Positions 1 to 8,025 are shown, counted from the stretch's first letter. The stretch is DNA of 64,000 nucleotides from Stenotrophomonas sp. UBA7346 (GCA_002471015.1 DKPB01000029.1:1-64000), one strand, 5' to 3'. The notes: generated by a model from the letters alone, not told the origin. A program made the numbers and translations.

Positions 1-22
1 AACTGCAACTGCAACTGCAACC
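1..22. repeat. Hexanucleotide tract at window edge
   Basis: The window opens in about three and a half copies of AACTGC. The same hexamer recurs around 7639-7665 (as its complement) and 7944-7969, in both cases inside the composite repeat block. Here it ends 37 bases before the start of the nitrilase-fold gene, so a repeat block probably continues to the left. Confidence 0.7.
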
Positions 23-58
23 AAGATGATCCACGCCGCCCATCCATCGAGGCAAGCA

Positions 59-1201
59 ATGAGCAACACCCGCAGACATTTCCTGGGCAGTGCCGCCGGC
101 CTGGCCGCACTGGGCGCAGTCGGCCCGTCCCTGCTGGGCGCCTCGGCACCGGCACAAGCCGCCATGGGCAAGGGCCCGGACGCGCTCAACGAACGCACCG
201 ATGGCACCTACACCACGGTTGAACTGGCCAAGCCGGCATGGACCCTGGGCCTGGTGCAGTCGCGCGTGCACAGCTTCGACGCCAACGAATGGAAGGCCGG
301 CACCAGGCGCAACCTGGCGCACATGCTCGAGCTCATCGACAAGGCGCATTACCACGCCAAGCCCGACCTGCTGCAGTTCCACGAATTCCCGCTCACCGGC
401 TGGCGCAAGTGGACCCGCAATGAAATCCTCAAGTTCGCCATCACCATTCCCGGCGAAGAAACCGAGGCCATCGCCGCCAAGGCACGCCAATACGGCACCT
501 GGATCGTGTTCGGCGCCTATGCCACCGACCCGGATTGGCCGGGCCACGTCTTGTCGATCACCACGATCATGAACGACAAGGGCGAGATCGTGGACAAGCA
601 CTGGAAGGCACGCAACCTCAAGGGGGCCTTCCCGGACTTTGAACTGTTCACCACCACGACGTATGACGTGCTCGACCGCTACGTGGAAATGTACGGCCGC
701 GATGCCGTCGTGCCGGTCACCCGCACGCCGCTGGGCAATATCTGCACCAGCTCCACCCAGCGTGAGCCGGAACTGTTCCGGGCGATGGCGTTCAAGGGCG
801 CCGAAGTATTCCTGCGTACCGCCTCGGGCGGCTTCTCCGACATGGATATCGCCGCCTGCGCCATGTACAACGGCGTCTACTCCTCCATCGTCAACAACTC
901 GATCTCGCCGGACAACGGCCCCTACTTCGACGACCCCGGCTCAGGCGGCACCGCGCTGTACGACCCCAGCGGCAAGATCGTCGCCGAAGCACAGAGCAAG
1001 GAAGAAACCCTGGTGCTGGGCCGCGTGCCGATCGCCGAGCTGCGTGCACGCAAGCGCCAACCGGTGGTGCACATGGACCTGTTCCGTGACGTCTACGACA
1101 CCTACCAGAACGCCTATCCGCCGAACCTGTGGTCGGAGTACCTGCCTACTTCGCTGGAAGATGCGGCGCGTTACATCCGCGGCAAGTCACGCTGGAAGTA
1201 A
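59..1201 (+). CDS. Tat-exported carbon-nitrogen hydrolase (nitrilase/amidase superfamily)
   Basis: A 380-residue protein. The first 35 residues are a twin-arginine signal (NTRRHFLG, then an Ala/Gly/Leu-rich stretch ending ASAPAQA), so it is probably exported folded to the periplasm. The rest has the nitrilase-superfamily layout: candidate catalytic Glu109 in LLQFHEFPLTG, Lys183 in DKHWKARN and Cys229 in GNICTSST. This family hydrolyses C-N bonds of amides or nitriles; the substrate cannot be told here. The residues after the Cys (TSSTQREPELFR) differ from the common C-Y/W-D/E pattern, so it belongs to a divergent branch. An ATG at 26 is also open, but the ATG at 59 has GAGG six bases upstream and begins exactly at the Tat signal, so it is preferred. 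A terminator hairpin follows. Confidence 0.85.
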   Translation: MSNTRRHFLGSAAGLAALGAVGPSLLGASAPAQAAMGKGPDALNERTDGTYTTVELAKPAWTLGLVQSRVHSFDANEWKAGTRRNLAHMLELIDKAHYHAKPDLLQFHEFPLTGWRKWTRNEILKFAITIPGEETEAIAAKARQYGTWIVFGAYATDPDWPGHVLSITTIMNDKGEIVDKHWKARNLKGAFPDFELFTTTTYDVLDRYVEMYGRDAVVPVTRTPLGNICTSSTQREPELFRAMAFKGAEVFLRTASGGFSDMDIAACAMYNGVYSSIVNNSISPDNGPYFDDPGSGGTALYDPSGKIVAEAQSKEETLVLGRVPIAELRARKRQPVVHMDLFRDVYDTYQNAYPPNLWSEYLPTSLEDAARYIRGKSRWK

Positions 1202-1213
1202 GCTGAACCGATG

Positions 1214-1240
1214 ACGGCGCCGCAAGGCGCCGTTGCTTCA
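1214..1240 (+). terminator. Rho-independent-type terminator after the nitrilase-fold gene
   Basis: An 8-bp perfect stem ACGGCGCC/GGCGCCGT (1214-1221, 1226-1233) with a GCAA tetraloop lies 13 bases after the stop. The T-rich tail (TGCTTC) is weak, so efficiency is uncertain. Confidence 0.6.
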
Positions 1241-1386
1241 TCCGGCGCCACCGCTGATTTCAGCCGATCGAGCCCAAGCAGCTTCGTACCGCAGCGCGCG
1301 GTTCTGCCCACAGCCACCCCAGCTCACAAGCGGGTGACGCGGCACGGATCAAACTGAGCGTCCGTTCCGCGATGACGGAGTTATTA

Positions 1387-1965
1387 ATGCCAACCGTCTT
1401 CCATCTCGGCCTGCTACTGTGCTGGGCCGTGGTGCTTGGCTATTGGGCCATCACCGCACTGCGCGCCAAACCGGTGAGCCGCAACGAGTCGCGTGCGCGG
1501 CAGTTCCTGGCGTACTGGCTGCCGTTGCTCATTGCGGTACTGTTGCTCGGTCCAGGCCAATGGTTTGGCCACAGCTGGCTGCGCGAGCAGTTCGTCCCGC
1601 ACGCCTTGCCGATCTACACCCTGGGCCTGCTGCTGTGTGTGGCAGGTGCCGCACTCGCGCTGTGGTCGCGCTGGCAGCTGGGCCGCAACTGGAGCGGCAA
1701 TGTGCAGATCAAGCAGGCACACGAGCTGATCAGCAGCGGGCCGTATGCACATGTGCGCAACCCCATCTACAGCGGCTTCCTGCTGATGTTCAGCGGCACC
1801 GCCTTGATGGTCGGCGATTGGCGCGGGGTGATCGCCGTGGCAATCGTGTTCGCCTCGTTCTGGGTCAAGTTGCGGCAGGAGGAGCGCTTCCTGGCGGCCC
1901 ACTTCGGGCCCGCCTACAGCGCCTATGCGGCACGCACAAAACGCTTGATTCCCGGTCTGCTGTAA
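1387..1965 (+). CDS. Isoprenylcysteine carboxyl methyltransferase-like membrane methyltransferase
   Basis: A 192-residue integral membrane protein with about four hydrophobic segments. The C-terminal half carries the motif typical of the ICMT/phospholipid methyltransferase family: GRNWSG, then LISSGPYAHVRNPIYSG and a final charged EERFL..FG..Y..Y segment. Members use S-adenosylmethionine at the membrane; bacterial substrates are mostly unknown. The ATG at 1387 has GGAG at 1376-1379 seven bases upstream; an in-frame ATG at 1372 would add five residues and place that Shine-Dalgarno inside the gene. It converges on the following minus-strand gene with a gap of four bases, so no separate terminator is present. 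Confidence 0.8.
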   Translation: MPTVFHLGLLLCWAVVLGYWAITALRAKPVSRNESRARQFLAYWLPLLIAVLLLGPGQWFGHSWLREQFVPHALPIYTLGLLLCVAGAALALWSRWQLGRNWSGNVQIKQAHELISSGPYAHVRNPIYSGFLLMFSGTALMVGDWRGVIAVAIVFASFWVKLRQEERFLAAHFGPAYSAYAARTKRLIPGLL

Positions 1966-1969
1966 GGCC

Positions 1970-2719
1970 TCAGGCGCCGCGCTCCGGGTCATCCTCACCA
2001 CCGCGCCCTGCGCCGTACCCCAGCCCGGCGCCCATGCCCATGCCGGCGCCCATCCCGCCCATCCCGCCACCACCGGCACCGCCTTTGCCACCACCAGCAG
2101 CGTCCTTGTCGGCACCTTTGCCACCACCCTTGTTGCCGCCACCGCTGCCCGCCGGGCGCAACGGACCTTGGCGGGGAATGGCGACGGCAGCCGGTATCAC
2201 CTCCAGGTCCAGCACGCTGCGGACGAAGTCGCGCAGCGACACCACCAGCTCGGCGGTGTGGATCGGCCGGCCCTCGACCATATCGGTGGCTGCGCGCGCG
2301 GCCAGGCGCACCTGCTCCTCGGTGCCCAGCAGGATCACATCCGACAGCGCCGCCTCCACCGCATCGCGGATACGCCGCGCCCGCTCACCCGCCTCGCCCG
2401 GATCCGGGGGCGGCAACAACAGCGTGCCCTCGGCGGTAGCGATTGCCTGTCCCTGTGCCAGTTCGGCAGCACGTCGGCGCAGATCGCGCAGGTGGCTGGG
2501 GTCAACGCTGAGATCGCCGGTAAAGGAACCACCCAAGGTTTTGTAGGCCGCAATCAGGGTTTTCAGCCGTTCGTTGATCTGGCGATTGGCGGCTTCGCGC
2601 TTCTGCTGCACCGCCTGCATCACCAGCAAGCGGATGCCCACGCCGATCAGGGTGATGATCGCCAGGCCCACCAGCGTCGACAGCAGGCCCTGCCAGGAAC
2701 TGAAATCCAGACCACGCAT
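1970..2719 (-). CDS. Membrane-anchored hypothetical protein with Gly-rich tail
   Basis: A 249-residue protein not assigned to a family. One hydrophobic segment lies near residues 12-35 (LLSTLVGLAIITLIGVGIRL), followed by a charged, probably helical region with many Gln/Arg/Glu residues to about residue 185. The last 60 residues are very Gly-rich (GGGNKGGGKG, then GGMGGMGAGMGMG) and end in acidic GGEDDPERGA. The layout suggests an N-terminal membrane anchor with the bulk in one compartment. Gene start is the ATG at 2719. It shares a 141-base divergent promoter region with the amino acid permease gene. Function is unknown. Confidence 0.75.
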   Translation of the reverse strand: MRGLDFSSWQGLLSTLVGLAIITLIGVGIRLLVMQAVQQKREAANRQINERLKTLIAAYKTLGGSFTGDLSVDPSHLRDLRRRAAELAQGQAIATAEGTLLLPPPDPGEAGERARRIRDAVEAALSDVILLGTEEQVRLAARAATDMVEGRPIHTAELVVSLRDFVRSVLDLEVIPAAVAIPRQGPLRPAGSGGGNKGGGKGADKDAAGGGKGGAGGGGMGGMGAGMGMGAGLGYGAGRGGEDDPERGA

Positions 2720-2860
2720 CCGCGCACCCGTTGCTGCAGGCGCACATGCGCGCCGGGACCTTCATCGTACCGGCAGCATGCCAATCCCCACCAACGGCAC
2801 AGCCACTGCAGTGGGCGGACGCGGTATCGTGTCGCCCTCTTCTTGTCCTAGAACCCGCCG

Positions 2861-4237
2861 ATGCCCAGCACGTCTCCCGCCCCGGCCACCGCCCCTTCGC
2901 AGAAACTGGAACGCGCGCTCAAGCCGCGCCAGCTGATCATGATGGGGCTGGGCAGCGCCATTGGCGCCGGCCTGTTCCTGGGCTCGGGCGTGGGCATCCA
3001 GGCCGCAGGCCCAGCGGTACTGATCTCCTACCTGGTGGCCGGCACCCTGGTCATCATCATGATGCACGCCATGGGCGAGATGGCTGCCGCACGGCCCGCC
3101 AGCGGCGCATTCTCGGTCTATGCCGCCGATGCCCTGGGTGCCACTGCCGGCGCCACCGTCGGCTGGTTGTGGTGGGCGCAGCTGGTGGTGGTGATCGCCG
3201 CCGAATCCGTCGGCGCGGCCGGCCTGCTCAGTACGGTCTGGCCGCAATTGTCGGTACCGCTGACCTCGCTGGCATTCATGGTGGTGTTCACCGCCATCAA
3301 CCTACTGGGCGTGCGCAATTACGGCGAGTTCGAGTTCTGGTTCGCCATCCTCAAGGTCGGCGCCATCATCGCCTTCATCCTGATCGGCATCGCGCTGCTG
3401 CTGGGCCTGCTGCCGAACGTGCCTTCGCCCGGCCTGGCCAACATCACCGGCCATGACGGTTTCATGCCCAAGGGCCTGGCCGGCATCGGCGCGGCGCTGC
3501 TGGTGGTGATCTTCGCCTTTGGCGGCACCGAGATCGTGGCCGTGGCCGCGGCCGAAACCCAGGACCCGGAGCGCAGCCTGGCCCGTGCCATCCGCACCGT
3601 GGCCTGGCGCATCCTGGTGTTCTACATCGGCTCGATCGGCGTGATCATCGCCGTGGTGCCGTGGAACAGCCCCACCCTCAAATCGCCGTTCGCCGCCGTG
3701 CTGCAGGTGGCCAACATCCCCGGCGCGGCCACTGCCATCACCCTGATCGCGGTGATCGCCCTGCTGTCGGCGCTGAACGCCAACCTGTACGGTGCCTCGC
3801 GGATGATCTATTCGCTGGCTGAACGGGGCGAGGCCCCGCGCTGGCTGGGCCTGACCAATACCCGCCAGGTGCCGGTGCTGGCGGTGTTGGCCAGTGTGCT
3901 GTTCGGCTTTGCCGCCACCGTGCTGGAGCTGGTGTTCCCGGACAAGGTGCTGCCGGTGCTGCTCAACGTGGTCGGCTCCACCTGCCTGCTGGTGTGGACC
4001 ATCACCCTGGTCTCGCAGCTGATCCTGCGCCGCCGCGCCGAGCGCCTGGGCACGCCGCTGCCGTTCCGCATGGCCGGCTTCCCCTACCTGACGGTGCTGG
4101 CGCTGGCGATCCTGGGGCTGATCTTCGTATTGCTGCTGAGCACCCCGGAGACCCGCCTGCAGTTCCTGTCGATGGCCGCCTTCACCGCGTTCATCGCGCT
4201 GTGCAGCGGCCTGGCCCGCGGCGCGCGCCGGGCCTGA
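2861..4237 (+). CDS. APC-superfamily amino acid permease
   Basis: A 458-residue inner membrane transporter with about twelve hydrophobic segments. Family marks are the first transmembrane helix motif MMGLGSAIGAGLFLGSG (unwound helix 1 that contacts the substrate carboxylate), FAFGGTEIVAVAAAE in helix 6 and a cytoplasmic loop with ETQDPERSLARAI. Length and motifs match the amino acid:H+ symporter branch (GabP/ProY/AnsP type). The amino acid transported cannot be deduced. It is a single gene followed by a terminator hairpin at 4259-4281. Confidence 0.88.
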   Translation: MPSTSPAPATAPSQKLERALKPRQLIMMGLGSAIGAGLFLGSGVGIQAAGPAVLISYLVAGTLVIIMMHAMGEMAAARPASGAFSVYAADALGATAGATVGWLWWAQLVVVIAAESVGAAGLLSTVWPQLSVPLTSLAFMVVFTAINLLGVRNYGEFEFWFAILKVGAIIAFILIGIALLLGLLPNVPSPGLANITGHDGFMPKGLAGIGAALLVVIFAFGGTEIVAVAAAETQDPERSLARAIRTVAWRILVFYIGSIGVIIAVVPWNSPTLKSPFAAVLQVANIPGAATAITLIAVIALLSALNANLYGASRMIYSLAERGEAPRWLGLTNTRQVPVLAVLASVLFGFAATVLELVFPDKVLPVLLNVVGSTCLLVWTITLVSQLILRRRAERLGTPLPFRMAGFPYLTVLALAILGLIFVLLLSTPETRLQFLSMAAFTAFIALCSGLARGARRA

Positions 4238-4258
4238 CCATGCCGGAACAGGCTGTTT

Positions 4259-4287
4259 GCCCGTCTACGACCATGACGGGCTTGTTT
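4259..4287 (+). terminator. Rho-independent terminator after the permease gene
   Basis: Seven-base stem GCCCGTC/GACGGGC with a nine-base loop, followed by TTGTTTT. It lies 22 bases after the permease stop. Confidence 0.65.
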
Positions 4288-4330
4288 TAACGCGAAACTA
4301 ACGGCAGGCTGCGCCCATCCGAGGCCAGCC

Positions 4331-4915
4331 ATGCCCACACCAGACCCCCGCGTAGACGCCTACATCGCCAACGCCGCCGCTTTCGCCCAGCCCATCCTGC
4401 GCGAGATCCGCCAGCGTGTGCACGACGGCTGTGCGCAGGCCGAGGAGGCCATCAAATGGGGCATGCCGGCCTTCCTGTACCAGGGCAAGTTGCTGTGCGG
4501 CATGGCCGCGTTCAAGGCCCATGCCACGCTGGGCTTCTGGCAGCGCGATGGCGCGGCCGGCAACGACGAGGCCATGGGCCAGTACGGCCGCCTGTGCACG
4601 CTCAAGGACCTGCCCGGCAAGCGTGAGTTCGCCAGCCAGCTGCGCCAGAGCATGCAGCGCATCGACAGTGGCACCAAGGCGCCCAGACGGGCACCACGGG
4701 CCGCCCTGCCGATGCCGCCTGCCTTTGCCCTGGCACTGGATGCCGCGCCAGCGGCCAAGGAGCATTTCCAGGCATTTGCCCCGGGTTACCAGCGCGATTA
4801 CCTGGAGTGGATTGGCGACGCCAAGCGCGACAGTACCCGCAACCAACGTATCGAACAGTCCATCGCGTGGTTGTCTGATGGCAAGCACCGCAACTGGAAA
4901 CATGAGAAGCATTGA
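4331..4915 (+). CDS. DUF1801/YdeI (OmdA) family protein
   Basis: A 194-residue soluble protein. The N-terminal part (residues 1-110) looks like a DUF1801 domain, with the conserved EAIKWGMPAFLYQGKLLCGMAAFKAH stretch that forms the fold's core. The C-terminal part (about 125-185) matches the OmdA-type helical repeat (PPAFALALDAAPAAKEHFQAF, Y..W), in which an Ala-rich helix precedes aromatic residues. The same two-domain layout is seen in YdeI-type proteins, some of which have been linked to peptide or bacteriocin protection; the biochemical activity is unknown. Start ATG at 4331 directly follows the permease terminator region. Confidence 0.8.
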   Translation: MPTPDPRVDAYIANAAAFAQPILREIRQRVHDGCAQAEEAIKWGMPAFLYQGKLLCGMAAFKAHATLGFWQRDGAAGNDEAMGQYGRLCTLKDLPGKREFASQLRQSMQRIDSGTKAPRRAPRAALPMPPAFALALDAAPAAKEHFQAFAPGYQRDYLEWIGDAKRDSTRNQRIEQSIAWLSDGKHRNWKHEKH

Positions 4916-4977
4916 CGCCAAAGGCGACAGGCTTTTCACTTCCCCCCAAACACCCCCCATAGCCCTACCGTTACGCC

Positions 4978-5238
4978 ATGATCGACCTTGAAGACCTCAT
5001 CCAGCGCGCCATCGACCCGGCCTCCGTCAAGCTGGAAGGCACGCTCACCAATCCCCCCTCGTTCGGCGTATACGTGATCGATACCGACGATGGCACCCAC
5101 TACCGCTTTGGCAGCCACCCGGTGCGCCAGCAGGAGCTGGAAGACAAGTTCGGTGGGGCCGAGCTGGAATACCTGTTCCTGTCACGCGAGGACGCCGCGG
5201 CGATGACGGCGGCGCTGAACCGCCCCGAGGCGGACTGA
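4978..5238 (+). CDS. Small hypothetical protein
   Basis: An 86-residue acidic soluble protein with no signal peptide or membrane segment. No family was recognised. The middle (VYVIDTDDGTHYRFGSHPVRQQELE) looks like a beta-hairpin followed by a charged helix. No good Shine-Dalgarno precedes the ATG at 4978 (upstream is CCGTTACGCC). It is kept because it is the only open frame with typical codon bias between the YdeI-type gene and the repeat array. It ends 24 bases before the SMAG array. Confidence 0.6.
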   Translation: MIDLEDLIQRAIDPASVKLEGTLTNPPSFGVYVIDTDDGTHYRFGSHPVRQQELEDKFGGAELEYLFLSREDAAAMTAALNRPEAD

Positions 5239-5261
5239 CCTGTCTTGCTGCTACACCGGTA

Positions 5262-5477
5262 CGGCCCTTGCCGAGCATTGCTCGGCACTGCATTGGCTGT
5301 ATCGGTAAGGCCCCTCGCCGAGCATGGCTCGGCACTATATTGGTTGTATCGGTAAGGCCCCTTGCCGAGCATGGCTCGGCACTGCATTGGCTATATCGGT
5401 AAGGCCCCTTGCCGAGCATGGCTCGGCACTACAGGGGCTGTGTCGGCGCGACCCTTGCCGAGCGTGGTCTGGTGCTG
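5262..5477. repeat. Tandem array of five SMAG-type palindromes
   Basis: Five copies of the hairpin GCCGAGCATGGCTCGGCAC begin at 5270, 5317, 5364, 5411 and 5457, a spacing of 47, 47, 47 and 46 bases. Between hairpins the linker (about ATTGGCTGTATCGGTAAGGCCCCTT) is also conserved, so the whole 47-bp unit was duplicated. The fourth copy keeps the GTAG end (CACTAC on this strand). The last copy is degenerate (GCGTGGTCTGGTGC). The array lies upstream of hmp. Confidence 0.85.
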
Positions 5478-5492
5478 CCAATTCTCGATTGC

Positions 5493-5506
5493 TTGATTTA
5501 AGTCAT
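5493..5506. promoter_or_regulatory. Possible FNR/CRP-family half-matched site upstream of hmp
   Basis: TTGATTTAAGTCAT resembles the FNR consensus TTGAT-N4-ATCAA, with a full left half and three of five matches in the right half. It is 63 bases before the hmp start codon. This is inference from a degenerate match; no clear NsrR-type palindrome was seen. Confidence 0.25.
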
Positions 5507-5568
5507 CGAGGGGAGCGGTGCGGTGCGAGGAACATGGGGGCACCCCCCAAAGCAGGAAACCTCGCACC

Positions 5569-6750
5569 ATGCTCAGCCCCACCCAACGCGACCTGATCAA
5601 AGCCACCGTGCCGTTGCTGGAAACCGGCGGCGAGGCGCTGACCAAGCACTTCTATGCCCGGATGCTGAGCCAGAGCGACGTCGCACGCCCGCTGTTCAAC
5701 CCCTCGCACCAGAGCAGTGGCGACCAACCGCGTGCGCTGGCCAACTCGGTGCTGATGTACGCCAAGCACATCGACCGCCTGGAAGCGCTGGGTCCGCTGG
5801 TGGGGCAGATCGTCAACAAGCACGTTGCCCTGCAGATCCTGCCGGAGCACTACCCGATCGTCGGCCACCATCTGCTGGCCTCGATCCGCGAAGTACTGGG
5901 CCCGGACGTGGCCACCGACGAGATCATCGACGCCTGGGGCGCGGCCTACCAGATGCTGGCCGACCTGTTGATCGGTGCCGAAGAAGAAGTCTACGCAGCC
6001 AATGAGAAGGCCCCGGGCGGCTGGCGTGGCGCCCGCACGTTCCGCGTTGCCGAGAAGGTGCCCGAGAGTGCGGAAATCACCTCCTTCCACCTGGTTCCGG
6101 TTGACGGTGGCGCGGTGGTGGACTTCAAGCCCGGCCAGTACATCGGCATGAAGCTGGAACTCGACGGCGAGGAAACCCGCCGCAACTATTCCCTGTCGCG
6201 TGCAGCCAACGGCGTCGGTTACCGCATCAGCGTCAAACGCGAAGGCAACGGCAAGGTATCCAACCATCTGCACGACAAGGTGCAGGTAGGCGACACACTG
6301 GAACTGTTTGCCCCGGCCGGTGATTTCACCCTGGTTGCCAGTGAGCGCCCGGTTGCCTTCATCAGCGGTGGCGTCGGCATCACCCCCACCTTGCCGATGC
6401 TGGAGCAGGCGCTGGCCAGCGGTCGCCAGGTACATTTCATTCATTGCGCCCGCAATGGCCAGGTGCATGCGTTCCGCGAGTTCATCGCCGACCAGCAGAA
6501 GCAGCATCCGCAGTTGCGCAGCTACACCTGCTACAGCGAGGCGCTGCCTGGCGATGCTGCTGATGCCGAAGGCTTCCTCAACCGCGAACTGCTGGAGCAG
6601 TGGTTGCCCGCCGAGCGCGACGTCGACGCCTACTTCCTCGGTCCGAAGCCGTTCATGGCGCAGGTGAAGAAGCTGCTGCGTGACGTAGGGGTGCCGGAAG
6701 CGCAGAGCCGTTACGAGTTCTTTGGCCCGGCCGCGGCGTTGGAGGCCTGA
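5569..6750 (+). CDS. hmp: Flavohaemoglobin (nitric oxide dioxygenase)
   Basis: A 393-residue protein, close to the 396 of the E. coli enzyme. Residues 1-140 are the globin domain (MLSPTQRDLIKATVPLLE start; proximal haem His in the NKHVALQI region). Residues from about 150 form the FAD domain (RNYSLSRA flavin-binding motif) and the NAD(P)H domain (SGGVGITPTLPML). Hmp oxidises nitric oxide with O2 and NAD(P)H to nitrate in the cytoplasm and protects against nitrosative stress. The frame is open from an ATG at 5518, but the ATG at 5569 begins the family consensus and has AGGAAA upstream. A tandem SMAG array and a possible FNR-like site precede it, and a strong terminator follows. Confidence 0.95.
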   Translation: MLSPTQRDLIKATVPLLETGGEALTKHFYARMLSQSDVARPLFNPSHQSSGDQPRALANSVLMYAKHIDRLEALGPLVGQIVNKHVALQILPEHYPIVGHHLLASIREVLGPDVATDEIIDAWGAAYQMLADLLIGAEEEVYAANEKAPGGWRGARTFRVAEKVPESAEITSFHLVPVDGGAVVDFKPGQYIGMKLELDGEETRRNYSLSRAANGVGYRISVKREGNGKVSNHLHDKVQVGDTLELFAPAGDFTLVASERPVAFISGGVGITPTLPMLEQALASGRQVHFIHCARNGQVHAFREFIADQQKQHPQLRSYTCYSEALPGDAADAEGFLNRELLEQWLPAERDVDAYFLGPKPFMAQVKKLLRDVGVPEAQSRYEFFGPAAALEA

Positions 6751-6783
6751 GCCGCGTCATTGCAGAGTGTGCGAGGTAGGAGG

Positions 6784-6811
6784 CCGGCGGGGAAACCCGC
6801 CGGTCTTCTTT
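6784..6811 (+). terminator. Rho-independent terminator of hmp
   Basis: Perfect 8-bp stem CCGGCGGG/CCCGCCGG with GAAA tetraloop, followed by TCTTCTTT, 33 bases after the hmp stop. Confidence 0.85.
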
Positions 6812-6880
6812 GTCGTGGCGGCTACGCAAGCGCACCCGGCAGCGCTAGGATGCGGCATCGCTCACTCCCAGGGGAAATGC

Positions 6881-7261
6881 ATGAACGTCTATGCCGTGCT
6901 GTTGGCCGCTGTATCGAGCTTCCTGCTGGGCGGCTTGTGGTACTCCCCCGTCCTGTTTGGCCGTGCCTGGAACCGTGAGAACGGCGGCGAAGTACCGCAG
7001 GGGCACCCAGGCAAGGTCTTCGGTGTGGCCTTTGTGTTCTCGCTGGTGGCGGCGTTCGCCTTTGCCTGGTTTGTTGGCCCGCAGCCGGAGCTGCGCAAGG
7101 CGTTGCTGTGCGGCCTGGTGGCCGGTTTCGGCATGGTCGCGGCCAGCTTCGGCATCAACTACCAGTTTGCCCAGCGCAGCGGAAAGTTGTGGGCGATTGA
7201 TGGTGGTTACCACACCGTACAGTTCGTGCTGTTCGGACTGATCCTCGGCCTGTGGCACTAA
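6881..7261 (+). CDS. DUF1761 family membrane protein
   Basis: A 126-residue inner membrane protein with four hydrophobic segments. The N-terminus MNVYAVLLAAVSSFLLGGLWYSPVLFG is the DUF1761 hallmark (Gly-Gly-Leu-Trp-Tyr-Ser/Gly-Pro), and GGYHTVQFVLFGLILGLW closes the domain. The function of the family is unknown. The start at 6881 has AGGGGAA five bases upstream, which rules out the longer open frame reaching back to 6722. It lies alone between the hmp terminator and the large repeat block. Confidence 0.85.
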   Translation: MNVYAVLLAAVSSFLLGGLWYSPVLFGRAWNRENGGEVPQGHPGKVFGVAFVFSLVAAFAFAWFVGPQPELRKALLCGLVAGFGMVAASFGINYQFAQRSGKLWAIDGGYHTVQFVLFGLILGLWH

Positions 7262-7294
7262 CCCAGCACTAGCAGCCGCCGCTGTTGCTGTTGC

Positions 7295-8025
7295 TCGAGC
7301 CCCCTCCCTTTGCCGCAGGCAAGGGGAGGGCTGGGGAGGGGTAGCCTTTGCAGTTGCCTCCGCCTTTGCTCTACCGGGCCCCTTCCGCAGCGACGGAGCT
7401 GACGGACAAGACCCCGCATGGGGCGACGTGCAGGACGCACGTCGTTTTTCGACGATACAAGGATGTATCGTCGAAAAATCCCGGCAGCGGAGTGGACCTG
7501 GAGCGCGTCGCGCGGAAGGCGCGTAGGCAGGGTGTGCTTTCTTTGGGCCACCTTTCTTTGCACAAGCAAAGAAAGGTGCGCTCGCGCGCCGAAGGCGGGC
7601 GAAAGCCTTTGATCTTGGTTGCCGTTGCCGTTGCCGTTGCAGTTGCAGTTGCAGTTGCAGTTGCAGCAAGAGCAAGAGCAAGAGCAAGAGCTTTCTCTCC
7701 CCTTCGGGGAGCGAGTTACTTTTCTTTGCTTGTGCAAAGAAAAGATAACCAAAAGAAAGCACACCCTGCCTCCGCGCCCACGCCGCTACGCGACGCGGGT
7801 CCACTCCGCCAGCGGGATTTTTCGACACGACGTCCCTGTCGTGGCGAAAAACGACGTGCATCCATGCACGTCGCCCTTCGGGTTCTTCCCACTGGCTCCG
7901 TCGCTGCGGAAGGGGCCCGGTAGGTCAAAGGCCGGAGCTGAAGCAACTGCAACTGCAACTGCAACTGCAAAGGCTACCCCTCCCGGGCCCTCCCCTGCGC
8001 TTCGCGCAAGGGAGGGGGTTAAACG
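7295..8025. repeat. Long imperfect inverted repeat with nested hairpins
   Basis: The 794 bases between the genes ending at 7261 and 8056 hold no convincing gene. They form an imperfect inverted repeat with arms of roughly 320 bases (about 7305-7625 and 7680-8010). Shared blocks in mirrored order include AGGGGTAGCCTTTGCAGTTG, CTACCGGGCCCCTTCCGCAG, GCACGTCGTTTTTCG, GCGGAGTGGACC, GGCAGGGTGTGCTTTCTTT and TCTTTGCACAAGCAAAGAAA. Each arm carries its own small hairpins (for example ATACAAGGATGTAT flanked by CGACG/CGTCG, and CTTTGCACAAGCAAAG). The centre is a hexamer tract of GTTGCC, GTTGCA and AGAGCA units. The six-frame translations are Gln/Leu or Arg/Pro rich and look spurious. Confidence 0.85.

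Noticed and set aside
2168..2851. Open frame opposite the Gly-rich membrane protein
   Set aside because: His/Gln/Arg-rich shadow frame; the minus-strand frame has a membrane anchor and a start codon with a promoter-sized upstream gap.
5493..5506. NsrR operator at hmp
   Set aside because: The NsrR-type dyad with AT-rich arms was not found; only a degenerate FNR-like match remains.
7639..7690. Possible CRISPR-like repeats in hexamer tracts
   Set aside because: Units are six bases without spacers and there is no cas gene.
7348..7923. Several open frames in both directions within the 7.3-8.0 kb repeat block
   Set aside because: They translate hexamer repeats into QLQLQ, AVAVA or EQEQ runs and Arg-rich strings and read through the mirrored arms on both strands; no Shine-Dalgarno and no recognisable fold.
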